A DNA stretch of 32,737 nt from Bacillota bacterium. GTDB lineage: Bacteria; Bacillota; Dethiobacteria; Dethiobacterales; Dethiobacteraceae. A program made the position numbers and the translations under genes. Under the pieces are notes generated by a model. It worked only from the letters and a program-made list of their open reading frames with translations. It was not told the origin of the DNA and made no database searches. The DNA lies in assembly GCA_012522335.1 (NCBI GenBank), contig JAAYKP010000129.1, positions 1-32,737 on the forward strand, written 5' to 3'. Positions 1 through 7,300 of the stretch are shown here, one piece after another; the first letter of the stretch is position 1; each line of letters starts with the position of its first letter.

Positions 1-832
1 AGGGAAAACTGTCCTGTTCTTTATCGTAGCGCGAGGCCCGCTTACGGGAAAAAACATGTAAAGTGATGTTTTCCGGTTTTAGGTCCAGTACCTGCCGCAG
101 CGATTCCTCTACCATCTGCCGGTTTTCTCCCGGCAGGCCGACAATTAAATCCATGTTCAAAACCTTGATGCCGGCTTTGCGCACCGCCCGGACGGCCTGG
201 ACAATATCAGCCGGAGTGTGACACCTGCCGATGCGGTCGAGGGTAAGCTGATGCATAGTCTGGGGGTTGACACTAAGCCGGTTAACGCCGTATTTGCTCA
301 ACACCGTTAAATGCTCAGGCGTCAGCGTGTCGGGACGTCCGGCTTCCACGGTAAATTCCCGCCAGCTGCCGGGAAAAGCCCGGCGCAAAGCAAGGATGAT
401 TTTTTCCAGCTCTGCTGCATTGAGCGCAGTCGGTGTGCCGCCGCCAAAATATACCGTATATGGCTGCAGACCAAGTTCCTGCGTCAAAGCACCTGTCTCA
501 GCAATTTCCTCCAGTAAACACTCGGTGAACTGATTCCGTAAAGCGCCCAGTTCTGTCAGTGAATGGGAGGGAAAAGAGCAATACAAGCAGCGGGTAGGAC
601 AAAAAGGAACACCAATGTAAACACTAAACAGGTGTCTTTGGGAACATTCAGCCAGGATAGGTCTTTCCTTTTGACAAACACGCCACAGTAGTGCGAATTT
701 TTCCGGACTGATTTTTGTTTCAGCGTGCATTTTCTGAAAAGCGGTCTGATAGTCCATTTCCTGGTCCAGTAATTTATGGAGCTGTTTAGCAGGGCGTACG
801 CCGACTAAAGTGCCCCAGGGCTTGTCTGACAT
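1..832 (-). CDS. hemZ: HemZ-type radical SAM protein (coproporphyrinogen III oxidase-like), 3' end beyond the window
   Basis: Read on the minus strand from ATG at 832, with a GAGGTGG ribosome binding site just upstream; about 277 residues are visible and the gene runs off the left edge. The radical SAM cluster motif CxxxCxxC is C78, C82, C85 (CPTRCLYC), followed by GGGTP at 130-134, then VEAGRPDT, INPQ-like SVNPQT and MDLIVGLPGE, all typical of the HemZ branch of oxygen-independent coproporphyrinogen oxidases. Members of the family use a [4Fe-4S] cluster and SAM in the cytoplasm; many HemN relatives are not true porphyrinogen oxidases, so the exact reaction is uncertain. Compared with Bacillus HemZ, as I recall it, the homology starts at the internal PWGxLxGxRPxK block, so about 110 N-terminal residues are missing. 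The frame is open upstream only to the stop of the preceding gene at 893-895, which rules out a full-length form here. Confidence 0.85.
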   Translation of the reverse strand, partial: MSDKPWGTLVGVRPAKQLHKLLDQEMDYQTAFQKMHAETKISPEKFALLWRVCQKERPILAECSQRHLFSVYIGVPFCPTRCLYCSFPSHSLTELGALRNQFTECLLEEIAETGALTQELGLQPYTVYFGGGTPTALNAAELEKIILALRRAFPGSWREFTVEAGRPDTLTPEHLTVLSKYGVNRLSVNPQTMHQLTLDRIGRCHTPADIVQAVRAVRKAGIKVLNMDLIVGLPGENRQMVEESLRQVLDLKPENITLHVFSRKRASRYDKEQDSFP

Positions 833-892
833 TACATCCACCTCATGCTTATTATAACCATAAAAAGTTCTGTGGTGAAGCAAAAGATCCAC

Positions 893-1582
893 TTACTCTG
901 TTTCTCCTGCCTGCTCCAGACAGCTGATTTCATGCTGAAGCCTTTTTATTGCCGCCGGGAGGACATAGGTGTAGGAAAGGATAAACTCCAGTAATTTAAG
1001 CAGCACTGCCGCAGTATCCTGACTTGGTTTGTTGTCAAAGGTCAAATACGCCAGCAGCTGCGGGCTGTCAGCAATAGTCGTGGCAATATCTGTAACCTGT
1101 TCCGTCAGGTTATTTTTTTGTGCCAGCTCTTGAATTAAAGCGGCCAGTTCCTTGATCTCACCGTCTCCTAAGACGGTCTTAAAAATATCTTCTAAAGAGG
1201 CACGCACCATGGTGGTGGCAGCTTTATAGTACCGGTGGTGGTAAGTTTGCAGTGCTTCCCGATAATTCTCTGCAATAGGCTGCGGCACATATTCAATGCC
1301 CGGTATTACTTGATGTTGATGGGCAGCTGCCGGATACATAAAAATTTGACTTTTTTCACCATCGCGGCTGTTGACCTGCCAAAAACTAACTTTTCCTGAA
1401 CAGGCCGGACAGGTACCCAGAAAAGTAATGGTTTGCGTAGCCGCATGATACAGATAATCACGGCAGGAGTAAGTAAGAAATTCATGACAGTGAGGACAGC
1501 TTAAGGCAATGGCGGTAGGCACCGGCAGGCCGCGGAAGGCAGTTTTGGCGCGAATCATACTTTTTGCCACTAAATAACTCAT
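893..1582 (-). CDS. zinc-ribbon and DUF4145-type protein of unknown function
   Basis: A 229-residue soluble protein. Two CxxC pairs (C29/C32 in CPHC and C58/C61 in CPAC) form a probable zinc ribbon at the N-terminus. The middle, about residues 105-200, contains the helical pattern NYREAL...YKAATTMVRASLEDIF, which resembles the DUF4145 family, often found alone or attached to defence and nuclease proteins. I chose ATG at 1582 because a G-rich ribosome binding site (GGGGGGG) lies about 7 bases upstream; a TTG two codons earlier (1588) would sit directly against that site. It lies 60 bases upstream of hemZ on the same strand, so the two may be cotranscribed. No function can be assigned; the DUF4145 match is from memory of the pattern and moderately secure. 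Confidence 0.7.
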   Translation of the reverse strand: MSYLVAKSMIRAKTAFRGLPVPTAIALSCPHCHEFLTYSCRDYLYHAATQTITFLGTCPACSGKVSFWQVNSRDGEKSQIFMYPAAAHQHQVIPGIEYVPQPIAENYREALQTYHHRYYKAATTMVRASLEDIFKTVLGDGEIKELAALIQELAQKNNLTEQVTDIATTIADSPQLLAYLTFDNKPSQDTAAVLLKLLEFILSYTYVLPAAIKRLQHEISCLEQAGETE

Positions 1583-1694
1583 AAACAAACCCCCCCGCTA
1601 AAGTCTATGCTGAATGTAACGGATCATGCTTGCCGCAGGCTTACTAATCATTAGAGACCTAACCGTTGGTTGGAATAAGATGAGGGTGAAGATA

Positions 1695-1734
1695 AAGAAA
1701 AACCCGCTGCAGCGGGTTACCGTACAGCGGGTTA
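1695..1734 (-). terminator. second terminator-like palindrome after the tRNA operon
   Basis: On the minus strand a perfect 18-base palindrome (1701-1718) is followed by TTTCTTT. A further direct copy of its left arm lies upstream (1725-1733), so two alternative hairpins can form with the same right arm. It sits behind the stronger terminator at 1746-1770 and probably acts as a back-up. Confidence 0.4.
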
Positions 1735-1745
1735 ACAGTAGAACG

Positions 1746-1770
1746 AAAAAAGGTGGTTTCCACCACCTTA
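1746..1770 (-). terminator. intrinsic terminator of the tRNA operon
   Basis: On the minus strand AAGGTGGT, loop GGAA, ACCACCTT is followed by a run of T. It starts 9 bases after the last tRNA-Gln, as expected for the end of the tRNA transcript. Confidence 0.8.
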
Positions 1771-1778
1771 TTTTTATA

Positions 1779-1854
1779 TGGCTGGGGCGGCAGGACTCGA
1801 ACCTACGCATGCGGGAGTCAAAGTCCCGTGCCTTACCGACTTGGCTACGCCCCA
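1779..1854 (-). tRNA. tRNA-Gln (TTG), second copy
   Basis: A 76-base cloverleaf including encoded CCA. The anticodon loop CTTTGAC gives TTG for glutamine, and the weak U1-A72 pair at the acceptor end is typical of tRNA-Gln. It is identical to the copy at 2077-2152. Confidence 0.95.
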
Positions 1855-1865
1855 TTAAGTTCATA

Positions 1866-1952
1866 TGGTGCGAGAGGGGGGATTTGAACCCCCACGAGCG
1901 TACTGCCCACTAGATCCTGAATCTAGCGTGTCTGCCATTCCACCACTCTCGC
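1866..1952 (-). tRNA. tRNA-Leu (CAG)
   Basis: An 87-base type II tRNA with a long variable arm and encoded CCA. The anticodon loop TTCAGGA gives CAG for leucine. The acceptor stem GCGAGAG pairs with CTCTCGC. Confidence 0.95.
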
Positions 1953-1960
1953 AAATATAG

Positions 1961-2036
1961 TGGTGAGCCATCCGCGACTCGAACGCGGGACACCCTGATT
2001 AAAAGTCAGGTGCTCTACCGACTGAGCTAATGGCTC
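1961..2036 (-). tRNA. tRNA-Lys (TTT)
   Basis: A 76-base cloverleaf with encoded CCA. The anticodon stem CCTGA/TCAGG encloses loop CTTTTAA, giving TTT for lysine. It follows a hairpin at 2050-2066 that separates it from the upstream tRNA-Gln. Confidence 0.95.
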
Positions 2037-2046
2037 TTAAGATAGC

Positions 2047-2066
2047 AAAAGGTGGCAAGCCACCTG
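2047..2066 (-). terminator. internal hairpin between tRNA-Gln and tRNA-Lys (weak or remnant terminator)
   Basis: On the minus strand AGGTGGC, AA-type tight loop, GCCACCT is followed by TTTTGC. The stem begins with the same AGGTGG as the hairpin after the other tRNA-Gln. The short T-run suggests partial termination or an RNA processing site rather than a full stop, because three further tRNAs lie downstream. Confidence 0.45.
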
Positions 2067-2076
2067 TGATTAGCCT

Positions 2077-2152
2077 TGGCTGGGGCGGCAGGACTCGAAC
2101 CTACGCATGCGGGAGTCAAAGTCCCGTGCCTTACCGACTTGGCTACGCCCCA
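2077..2152 (-). tRNA. tRNA-Gln (TTG), first copy
   Basis: A 76-base cloverleaf with encoded CCA and anticodon TTG, base-for-base identical to the tRNA-Gln at 1779-1854. Confidence 0.95.
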
Positions 2153-2157
2153 ATAAA

Positions 2158-2243
2158 TGGTGGAGAGGACAGGATTCGAACCTGTGAAGTCAGTGACAGC
2201 AGATTTACAGTCTGCCCCCTTTGGCCAACTTGGGTACCTCTCC
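2158..2243 (-). tRNA. tRNA-Tyr (GTA)
   Basis: An 86-base type II tRNA with encoded CCA. The anticodon loop CTGTAAA between GCAGA and TCTGC gives GTA for tyrosine. The long variable arm is as expected for bacterial tRNA-Tyr. Confidence 0.95.
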
Positions 2244-2259
2244 ACATAAAAGTTTAAAC

Positions 2260-2335
2260 TGGAGCCGGCGATGGGACTCGAACCCGCAACCTGCTGATTA
2301 CAAGTCAGCTGCTCTGCCAATTGAGCTACGCCGGC
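2260..2335 (-). tRNA. tRNA-Thr (TGT), first gene of the operon
   Basis: A 76-base cloverleaf with encoded CCA. The anticodon loop CTTGTAA gives TGT for threonine, and the acceptor stem GCCGGCG pairs with CGCCGGC. Its 5' end lies 21 bases from the -10 box of the operon promoter. Confidence 0.95.
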
Positions 2336-2356
2336 ATCGCGTCAGCGACATTACAT

Positions 2357-2385
2357 ATAGTAACATATTTTAATAGGCAAGTCAA
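2357..2385 (-). promoter_or_regulatory. sigma-A promoter of the tRNA operon
   Basis: On the minus strand TTGACT (2380-2385) and TACTAT (2357-2362) are separated by exactly 17 bases. It points into tRNA-Thr and is the only strong promoter seen for the six tRNA genes. Confidence 0.8.
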
Positions 2386-2467
2386 CACCCGAGTAGGATA
2401 TTTCACGATGTATGTTTTTCCTGTAAACTGCACAATCCTAGGAAAGGAGATTGGCTAAGGAGGGTCA

Positions 2468-3466
2468 ATGATGAATGAAAACGAGTTTATCAAGATTTTT
2501 AATGATCTGGAACTGGTAGAAAAAGAACTGCGTAGAGTAGGTGATAATCAGGAATTAAGACAGAAGTGTTACGACAGATTGTTAGAACTGCGGCGCCGCA
2601 TGGATCATTATGTGGAATTTTGGCTGCGTTTTGAAGAGAAAATTAATGAAATGCAGGAGAAATATGATTTTCTGCTGCCTGACGAAATGCCGGACTCTTT
2701 TCTGCAGGCCTTTGGCAGCATTTTACCGGAAGCAAATCCGGAGGAAATGCAGACGGAGCTGGAAGCAGTAAAGACAGATTTAGACAGGAGAGGGGTAAAA
2801 CCATTGCTTTTGCAGGGGGACAATGATGCCTGTATCCGTTCTTTTAAGCGCGGGTTAGGCTTTATGGAATTGGCCATGATGGATGAGGCAATTCAGGAGT
2901 TTCGTGAAGTAGTCCATCAGGAACCGGACCTTTTGTTAGCACATGTCTGTTTAGGTGTCGCTTATGCTGAACGGGGTATGGCAGATGAAGCTATGCGTGA
3001 ATTACGTTTGGTGCAGGCCTTGACAGATGATCCACAAACCAGGGTAATTGTACATAATGCTTTAGGAAATGTCTATGCTGATAAAGGTGAATACGAGCAG
3101 GCAAAAAATGAATTTACCAAAGTAATTGAACTGGACCCGGACTTTACCATTGCTCACTTTAATCTGGGTGCCGTTTATTATAACCTGAAGATGTATGCAG
3201 AAAGCGTGCGGGAATTTGAACTTGTCAAGGAGAAGTTTCCTAAGGATTGGGAGATCTATTTTTATTTGGGTTTATGTTACCGTAAACTGGAGAATGAACA
3301 GGAGGCGCTGGTGAACTTATTAAAGGCTTCTTACCTGGTACCGCAAAATCCTTATGTTGCTTTTGAATTAGGTTTGTTATATGACAGTTTGGGTGAGACA
3401 CGCCGGGCATTAGAGTGCTACTACCGCTCCCGTAAATTTTATCAGGAACAGGAAGAACAACTTTAA
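2468..3466 (+). CDS. tetratricopeptide repeat (TPR) protein
   Basis: A 332-residue soluble protein without signal peptide or membrane segment. Residues 1-110 are charged and probably helical or coiled. From about 123 to 326 there are roughly six consecutive 34-residue TPR units with the usual W/L-G-Y-A-F-A-P spacing (for example residues 195-228 and 229-262). TPR arrays are protein-binding scaffolds; no enzymatic domain is visible. An AAGGAGGG site (2458-2464) precedes a double ATG at 2468 and 2471, and the second fits the spacing slightly better. It is followed after 88 bases by ahcY on the same strand, so cotranscription is possible but not shown. Its partner is unknown. Confidence 0.85.
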   Translation: MMNENEFIKIFNDLELVEKELRRVGDNQELRQKCYDRLLELRRRMDHYVEFWLRFEEKINEMQEKYDFLLPDEMPDSFLQAFGSILPEANPEEMQTELEAVKTDLDRRGVKPLLLQGDNDACIRSFKRGLGFMELAMMDEAIQEFREVVHQEPDLLLAHVCLGVAYAERGMADEAMRELRLVQALTDDPQTRVIVHNALGNVYADKGEYEQAKNEFTKVIELDPDFTIAHFNLGAVYYNLKMYAESVREFELVKEKFPKDWEIYFYLGLCYRKLENEQEALVNLLKASYLVPQNPYVAFELGLLYDSLGETRRALECYYRSRKFYQEQEEQL

Positions 3467-3554
3467 TCGTCTTCTGGCTGTGCTGCCAGGCAGGAGAAAT
3501 TATCCTGATGCAGAAGATTAATGACACAAAGTAAGTAAAGAAGGAGCGTGTAGA

Positions 3555-4793
3555 GTGAGTACCATTCGTGACGCCAGTTTAGCACCGGCAGGTAAGATGA
3601 AAATTGACTGGGTGCGGGAACATATGCCTGTACTCAATGAATTAGCAAAAGATTTTCGGCAGAGCAAACCCTTTACAGGTTTGCGTATTGCCATCTGTTT
3701 ACACTTAGAAGCCAAAACTGCTTATATGGCGAAAGTATTACAGGAAAGTGGTGCTGAAGTTACCATTACCGGCAGTAACCCCCTTTCTACCCAGGACGAT
3801 GTGGCGGCAGCCTTGGTGGCAGATGGCATCACTGTGCATGCCTGGTATGGAGCTACAGCAGCAGAATATGATGAGCACCTGCAAAAAACGCTGGAGTGTG
3901 AGCCCCATCTGTTGATTGATGACGGTGGTGACCTGGTAACCATGCTGCATACCCGCTACCCGCATTTGCTGCCTCAGGTTAGAGGTGGTGCGGAAGAAAC
4001 GACGACCGGACTGGTACGTTTGCGCTCTATGGCAGCCGAGGGAGCCTTAAAAATTCCCATGATGGCTGTTAATGATGCCTACTGTAAATATTTATTTGAT
4101 AATCGCTACGGTACGGGACAGTCGGTCTGGGATGGTATTATGAGGGCGACCAACCTGGTGGTGGCTGGAAAAACTGTAGTTGTGGCCGGCTATGGCTGGT
4201 GCGGTAAAGGTGTGGCCATGCGGGCCCGTGGGTTGGGAGCCAGGGTCATTGTCTGTGAAATAGACCCCATTAAAGCTGTGGAAGCTGTGATGGACGGGCA
4301 TACAGTGATGCCGATGCTGGAGGCGGCTGAGTATGGTGATATTTTCATTACCGTAACCGGCTGTCGGGACGTGATCACCCGTGAACATTATGTGCGCATG
4401 AAGAACGGGGCTATACTTTGTAATGCCGGTCATTTCGATGTGGAAGTTAACAAAAATGATTTACGGGAGCTGGCCGGGGAGCCGCAGTTGGTGCGGCGCA
4501 ATGTAGAGGCCTTTGAGTTTGGCAGTAAACGTCTGTATTTACTGGCAGAAGGTCGGCTGGTGAATCTGGCGGCCGCTGACGGTCATCCGGCAGAAATAAT
4601 GGATATGAGTTTTGCCCTGCAGGTGGAAGCACTGCACTACTTAAATACAAATTACGGGCAGCTGCCAAATGAGGTTTTGCCTCTGCCCCAGTCTGTAGAT
4701 GATAAAGTAGCACGGCATAAACTGGCTGCCCTGGGTATGGGGATAGACAAACTGACGCCGGAACAAGAGGCTTATTTACAAAGCTGGAAATAG
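3555..4793 (+). CDS. ahcY: adenosylhomocysteinase, HxExK type (possible S-inosylhomocysteine hydrolase)
   Basis: This 412-residue cytoplasmic NAD-dependent enzyme hydrolyses S-adenosylhomocysteine (or its inosyl form) to homocysteine and the nucleoside, removing the product inhibitor of SAM methyltransferases. Visible signatures are IDDGGDL, GGAEETTTG, the catalytic VNDAYCKYLFDN block, the NAD-binding GYGWCGKG, and the C-terminal LLAEGRLVNLAAADGHP. It lacks the C-terminal KPxxYRY tail of eukaryotic enzymes, so it is of the shorter archaeal/thermophile-like form. At the adenine pocket it reads H50-L-E52-A-K54 where human has HMTVE (H55, T57, E59), and Asp replaces human Met351. As I recall, HxExK enzymes prefer S-inosylhomocysteine; that fits the mtaD deaminase downstream. 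Start is GTG with AAGGAG 8 bases upstream. mtnP follows after 16 bases. Confidence 0.93.
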   Translation: MSTIRDASLAPAGKMKIDWVREHMPVLNELAKDFRQSKPFTGLRIAICLHLEAKTAYMAKVLQESGAEVTITGSNPLSTQDDVAAALVADGITVHAWYGATAAEYDEHLQKTLECEPHLLIDDGGDLVTMLHTRYPHLLPQVRGGAEETTTGLVRLRSMAAEGALKIPMMAVNDAYCKYLFDNRYGTGQSVWDGIMRATNLVVAGKTVVVAGYGWCGKGVAMRARGLGARVIVCEIDPIKAVEAVMDGHTVMPMLEAAEYGDIFITVTGCRDVITREHYVRMKNGAILCNAGHFDVEVNKNDLRELAGEPQLVRRNVEAFEFGSKRLYLLAEGRLVNLAAADGHPAEIMDMSFALQVEALHYLNTNYGQLPNEVLPLPQSVDDKVARHKLAALGMGIDKLTPEQEAYLQSWK

Positions 4794-4809
4794 GAGAGGA
4801 GGAAGATGA

Positions 4810-5598
4810 ATGAGTATTCATTTAGCGATTATTGGCGGCACAGGCGTTTATGATCCTAAACTCCTGGGCGCGGTTGAAAGATTAGAGGTAACAACACGCT
4901 ACGGTACTGCTCTGCTGACTCAAGGTATCTACCAGGGTGAGAAGGTAGTCTTTTTAGCCAGACATGGTACAGAACACGGTACCCCGCCGCACAAGATTAA
5001 TTATCGTGCCAATATGGCTGCTCTGGTGAAGTTGGGGGTAAGCAGGGTGATTGCAACGGCGGCTGTAGGTACTTTAAATGAGCAGATGCCGCCCGGCTCC
5101 ATGGTTCTGTTAGAGCAGTTTTTAGACTTTACAAAAGGACGTGAAGCCACATTTTTTGATGGTGGGGAAGCAGGTGTAATTCACACCGATGTTACGCAGC
5201 CATATTGTCCACAGCTGAAACAGTTTCTGCAGCGGGCTGCCCAGAATGCTGCGCTGGAACTGTTAGACGGCGGGGTGTATGTGTGTACTGAGGGTCCGCG
5301 CTTTGAAACTCCGGCGGAAATTAAAATGTTTAAAATGCTGGGTGGCGATTTGGTGGGCATGACCAATGTACCTGAAGTGGTGTTGGCCCGTGAAGCCGGT
5401 CTGTGCTACAGTACAGTTGCCTTATGTACCAATTTTGCTGCAGGTATTTCGCCACAGGAGCTTTCACACCAGGAAGTACTGGATGTGATGGAGGAAAATG
5501 TGGACAAGGTTCGTCGTCTCCTGGCTGAAGTAATTCCGCTGCTGGGTGAAGAGCGGAGCTGTCAGTGTCAAGACTTAGGACATTCTATTTTACTATAG
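4810..5598 (+). CDS. mtnP: MTAP-family nucleoside phosphorylase, probably acting on methylthioinosine (6-oxopurine type)
   Basis: A 262-residue phosphorylase that splits a 5'-modified purine nucleoside with phosphate into free base and methylthioribose 1-phosphate. Family motifs are GGTG at 9-12, RHG at 51-53, HKINYRAN at 61-68, TEGPRFET at 160-167 and GMTNVPEVVLARE from 183. Human MTA phosphorylase reads adenine with two aspartates in ATDYDCW (D220, D222); the aligned segment here is CTNFAAG, giving N208 and A210. This is the change described for the Pseudomonas methylthioinosine phosphorylase and for 6-oxopurine-specific relatives, so hypoxanthine nucleosides are the likelier substrates. 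Start ATG at 4810 follows AGGAGG. The gene is 16 bases after ahcY and 8 bases before mtnA. Confidence 0.92.
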   Translation: MSIHLAIIGGTGVYDPKLLGAVERLEVTTRYGTALLTQGIYQGEKVVFLARHGTEHGTPPHKINYRANMAALVKLGVSRVIATAAVGTLNEQMPPGSMVLLEQFLDFTKGREATFFDGGEAGVIHTDVTQPYCPQLKQFLQRAAQNAALELLDGGVYVCTEGPRFETPAEIKMFKMLGGDLVGMTNVPEVVLAREAGLCYSTVALCTNFAAGISPQELSHQEVLDVMEENVDKVRRLLAEVIPLLGEERSCQCQDLGHSILL

Positions 5599-5606
5599 GT
5601 GTAAAG

Positions 5607-6641
5607 ATGAAACCGTTACAAATTAGGAATCAACAGTTAGTATTGTTAGACCAGCGGCTGCTGCCCACGCAGGTGGAATATGTTACCTGTAAAGATTGGC
5701 AGGCTGTGGCAGAGGCGATCACCGACATGGTGGTGCGGGGCGCTCCGGCCATTGGTGCCGCGGCAGCCTACGGTATGGCCATGGCTGCCGCAAGTTTAAA
5801 GTCTGCTGCCCCGGCACAGTTTGCGGCCGGTTTGGCAGAAGCGGCGGCCGGCTTACAGGCAGCCCGTCCTACGGCAGTTAATTTAGCCTGGGCAGTAGAG
5901 CGGATGCTGAATGTGGCGCGGCTGCACCAGGGACGGGACGTCAATGATGTGGCTGCTTTACTCTGGCAGGAAGCAGAGCAGATAGCCAGAGAGGATGTGG
6001 CGGTGAATAAAAAGATTGGTGAATATGGTGCTGCTTTAATACCGGCACAGGCCCGAATCCTGACCCACTGCAACGCCGGCGCTTTAGCAACGGTAGGGTA
6101 TGGGACGGCCTTGGGGGTTATCCGCAGCGCGGCCGCGCAGGGCAAAAAAATAAGTGTTTATGCCGGTGAAACCCGTCCCTATTTACAGGGAGCCCGGCTG
6201 ACGACCTGGGAAATGGTCCAGGAGCAAATTCCGGTGACTTTAATTGCCGACAATATGGCCGGTTTTCTCATGCAGCAGGGAAAAGTGGACCTGATTATTG
6301 TGGGTGCTGACCGTATTGCCGCTAACGGTGATGTGGCCAATAAAATCGGTACCTATACTTTGGCCGTCCTGGCCCAGGCACACAAGATTCCCTTTTATGT
6401 TGCTGCCCCTGTCTCCACTTTTGATTTATGCCTGCAGGACGGCAGCCACATACCCATCGAAGAACGCAGTGATCGCGAATTAACCCATTTTGCCGGGACC
6501 AGGATTGCGCCGGAAGGAATTCAGTGCTACAATCCTGCTTTTGATGTGACACCGGCAGCACTGATTACCGCCATTATTACGGAACGGGGCATTATTGAAC
6601 AGCCGACGGAGACAGCTGTTGCTGCCGTGGTGGGAGAGTGA
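5607..6641 (+). CDS. mtnA: S-methyl-5-thioribose-1-phosphate isomerase
   Basis: A 344-residue cytoplasmic isomerase converting the aldose methylthioribose 1-phosphate to the ketose methylthioribulose 1-phosphate; homologues also accept 5-deoxyribose 1-phosphate. RGAPAIG at 44-50, the catalytic cysteine C155 in THCNAGAL, YAGETRP at 185-191 and the catalytic aspartate D235 in VGADRIAANGD match the family, and the length is normal. I chose ATG at 5607, with AGGTG overlapping the end of mtnP; an in-frame GTG at 5565 lies inside mtnP and would add 14 residues without family homology. The aldolase gene follows with only two bases between. Confidence 0.95.
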   Translation: MKPLQIRNQQLVLLDQRLLPTQVEYVTCKDWQAVAEAITDMVVRGAPAIGAAAAYGMAMAAASLKSAAPAQFAAGLAEAAAGLQAARPTAVNLAWAVERMLNVARLHQGRDVNDVAALLWQEAEQIAREDVAVNKKIGEYGAALIPAQARILTHCNAGALATVGYGTALGVIRSAAAQGKKISVYAGETRPYLQGARLTTWEMVQEQIPVTLIADNMAGFLMQQGKVDLIIVGADRIAANGDVANKIGTYTLAVLAQAHKIPFYVAAPVSTFDLCLQDGSHIPIEERSDRELTHFAGTRIAPEGIQCYNPAFDVTPAALITAIITERGIIEQPTETAVAAVVGE

Positions 6642-6643
6642 AA

Positions 6644-7300
6644 ATGAGGGATTGTCGGGCAGAAATACTGCAGACAGTGCAGTCACTTTGTCAGGAGCAT
6701 TTAGTTCTGGGTACCTGGGGTAATGTTTCGACCCGTGAAGATGATTTTTTTTGGATTACTCCCAGCGGCATGCCTTACGACTGTTTGCAGGCGGAAGACT
6801 TAATAAAAGTAGAATTGACGACAGGCAAGGCCTATGGTCCCTGGAAGCCGTCGACGGAGTGGCGGCTCCACGCAGCTATCTATGCGGGGCGGCCTGACTG
6901 CGCTGCCGTAGTCCATACGCACAGTATTTATGCCACAGCTTTTGCTGTAGCCAATCAGCCTATCCCACCGGTAGTGGAAGATTTGGTGCAGATTGTCGGC
7001 GGTGGTGTGGCGGTAGCAGCTTATGCGCTGCCGGGCAGCGAAGCCTTGGCACAGCGGACATTAGAGGCCTTAGGCGAGAAAAATGCGGTGCTGCTGGCCA
7101 ACCATGGTCTGGTGGGTATAGGAAAAAGTTTAAACGAGGCACTAACTGTTTGCCGGATTGTGGAAAAAGCTGCACAGGTAACGCTCCACGCCAAAACGTT
7201 AGGCCCGATCCGGGAAATAAGCCAGGATGAGATTGAGATCATGCGTGAATTTTATCTGACCGCTTATGGACCGGGGTTAAAAAGGGAGGAGAGACAGTGA
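6644..7300 (+). CDS. class II aldolase, likely 5-(methylthio)ribulose-1-phosphate / 5-deoxyribulose-1-phosphate aldolase
   Basis: A 218-residue zinc-dependent aldolase of the fuculose-phosphate aldolase/adducin family. GNVS at 26-29, TPSG at 39-42, the catalytic glutamate E72 in STEWRLHA, zinc ligands H91 and H93 in HTHS and H154 in ANHG are all present. In this context it probably cleaves the MtnA product to dihydroxyacetone phosphate and methylthioacetaldehyde (or acetaldehyde from 5-deoxyribulose 1-phosphate), the reaction of the so-called DHAP shunt. The related dehydratase MtnB is less likely because the HTHS and SxEWxLH patterns are of the aldolase type and no mtnW, mtnX or mtnD gene is nearby. 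ATG at 6644 has GGGAG 8 bases upstream; GTG at 6638 lies too close to it. The stop overlaps the mtaD start by four bases. Confidence 0.82.
   Translation: MRDCRAEILQTVQSLCQEHLVLGTWGNVSTREDDFFWITPSGMPYDCLQAEDLIKVELTTGKAYGPWKPSTEWRLHAAIYAGRPDCAAVVHTHSIYATAFAVANQPIPPVVEDLVQIVGGGVAVAAYALPGSEALAQRTLEALGEKNAVLLANHGLVGIGKSLNEALTVCRIVEKAAQVTLHAKTLGPIREISQDEIEIMREFYLTAYGPGLKREERQ

Noticed and set aside
1598-2320. Several open frames on both strands across 1598-2320
   Set aside because: They run through tRNA genes and read tRNA sequence; none has a ribosome binding site or family pattern.
3467-3554. Possible SAM or SAH riboswitch ahead of ahcY
   Set aside because: The gap is only 88 bases and has no kink-turn or SAH core motif.
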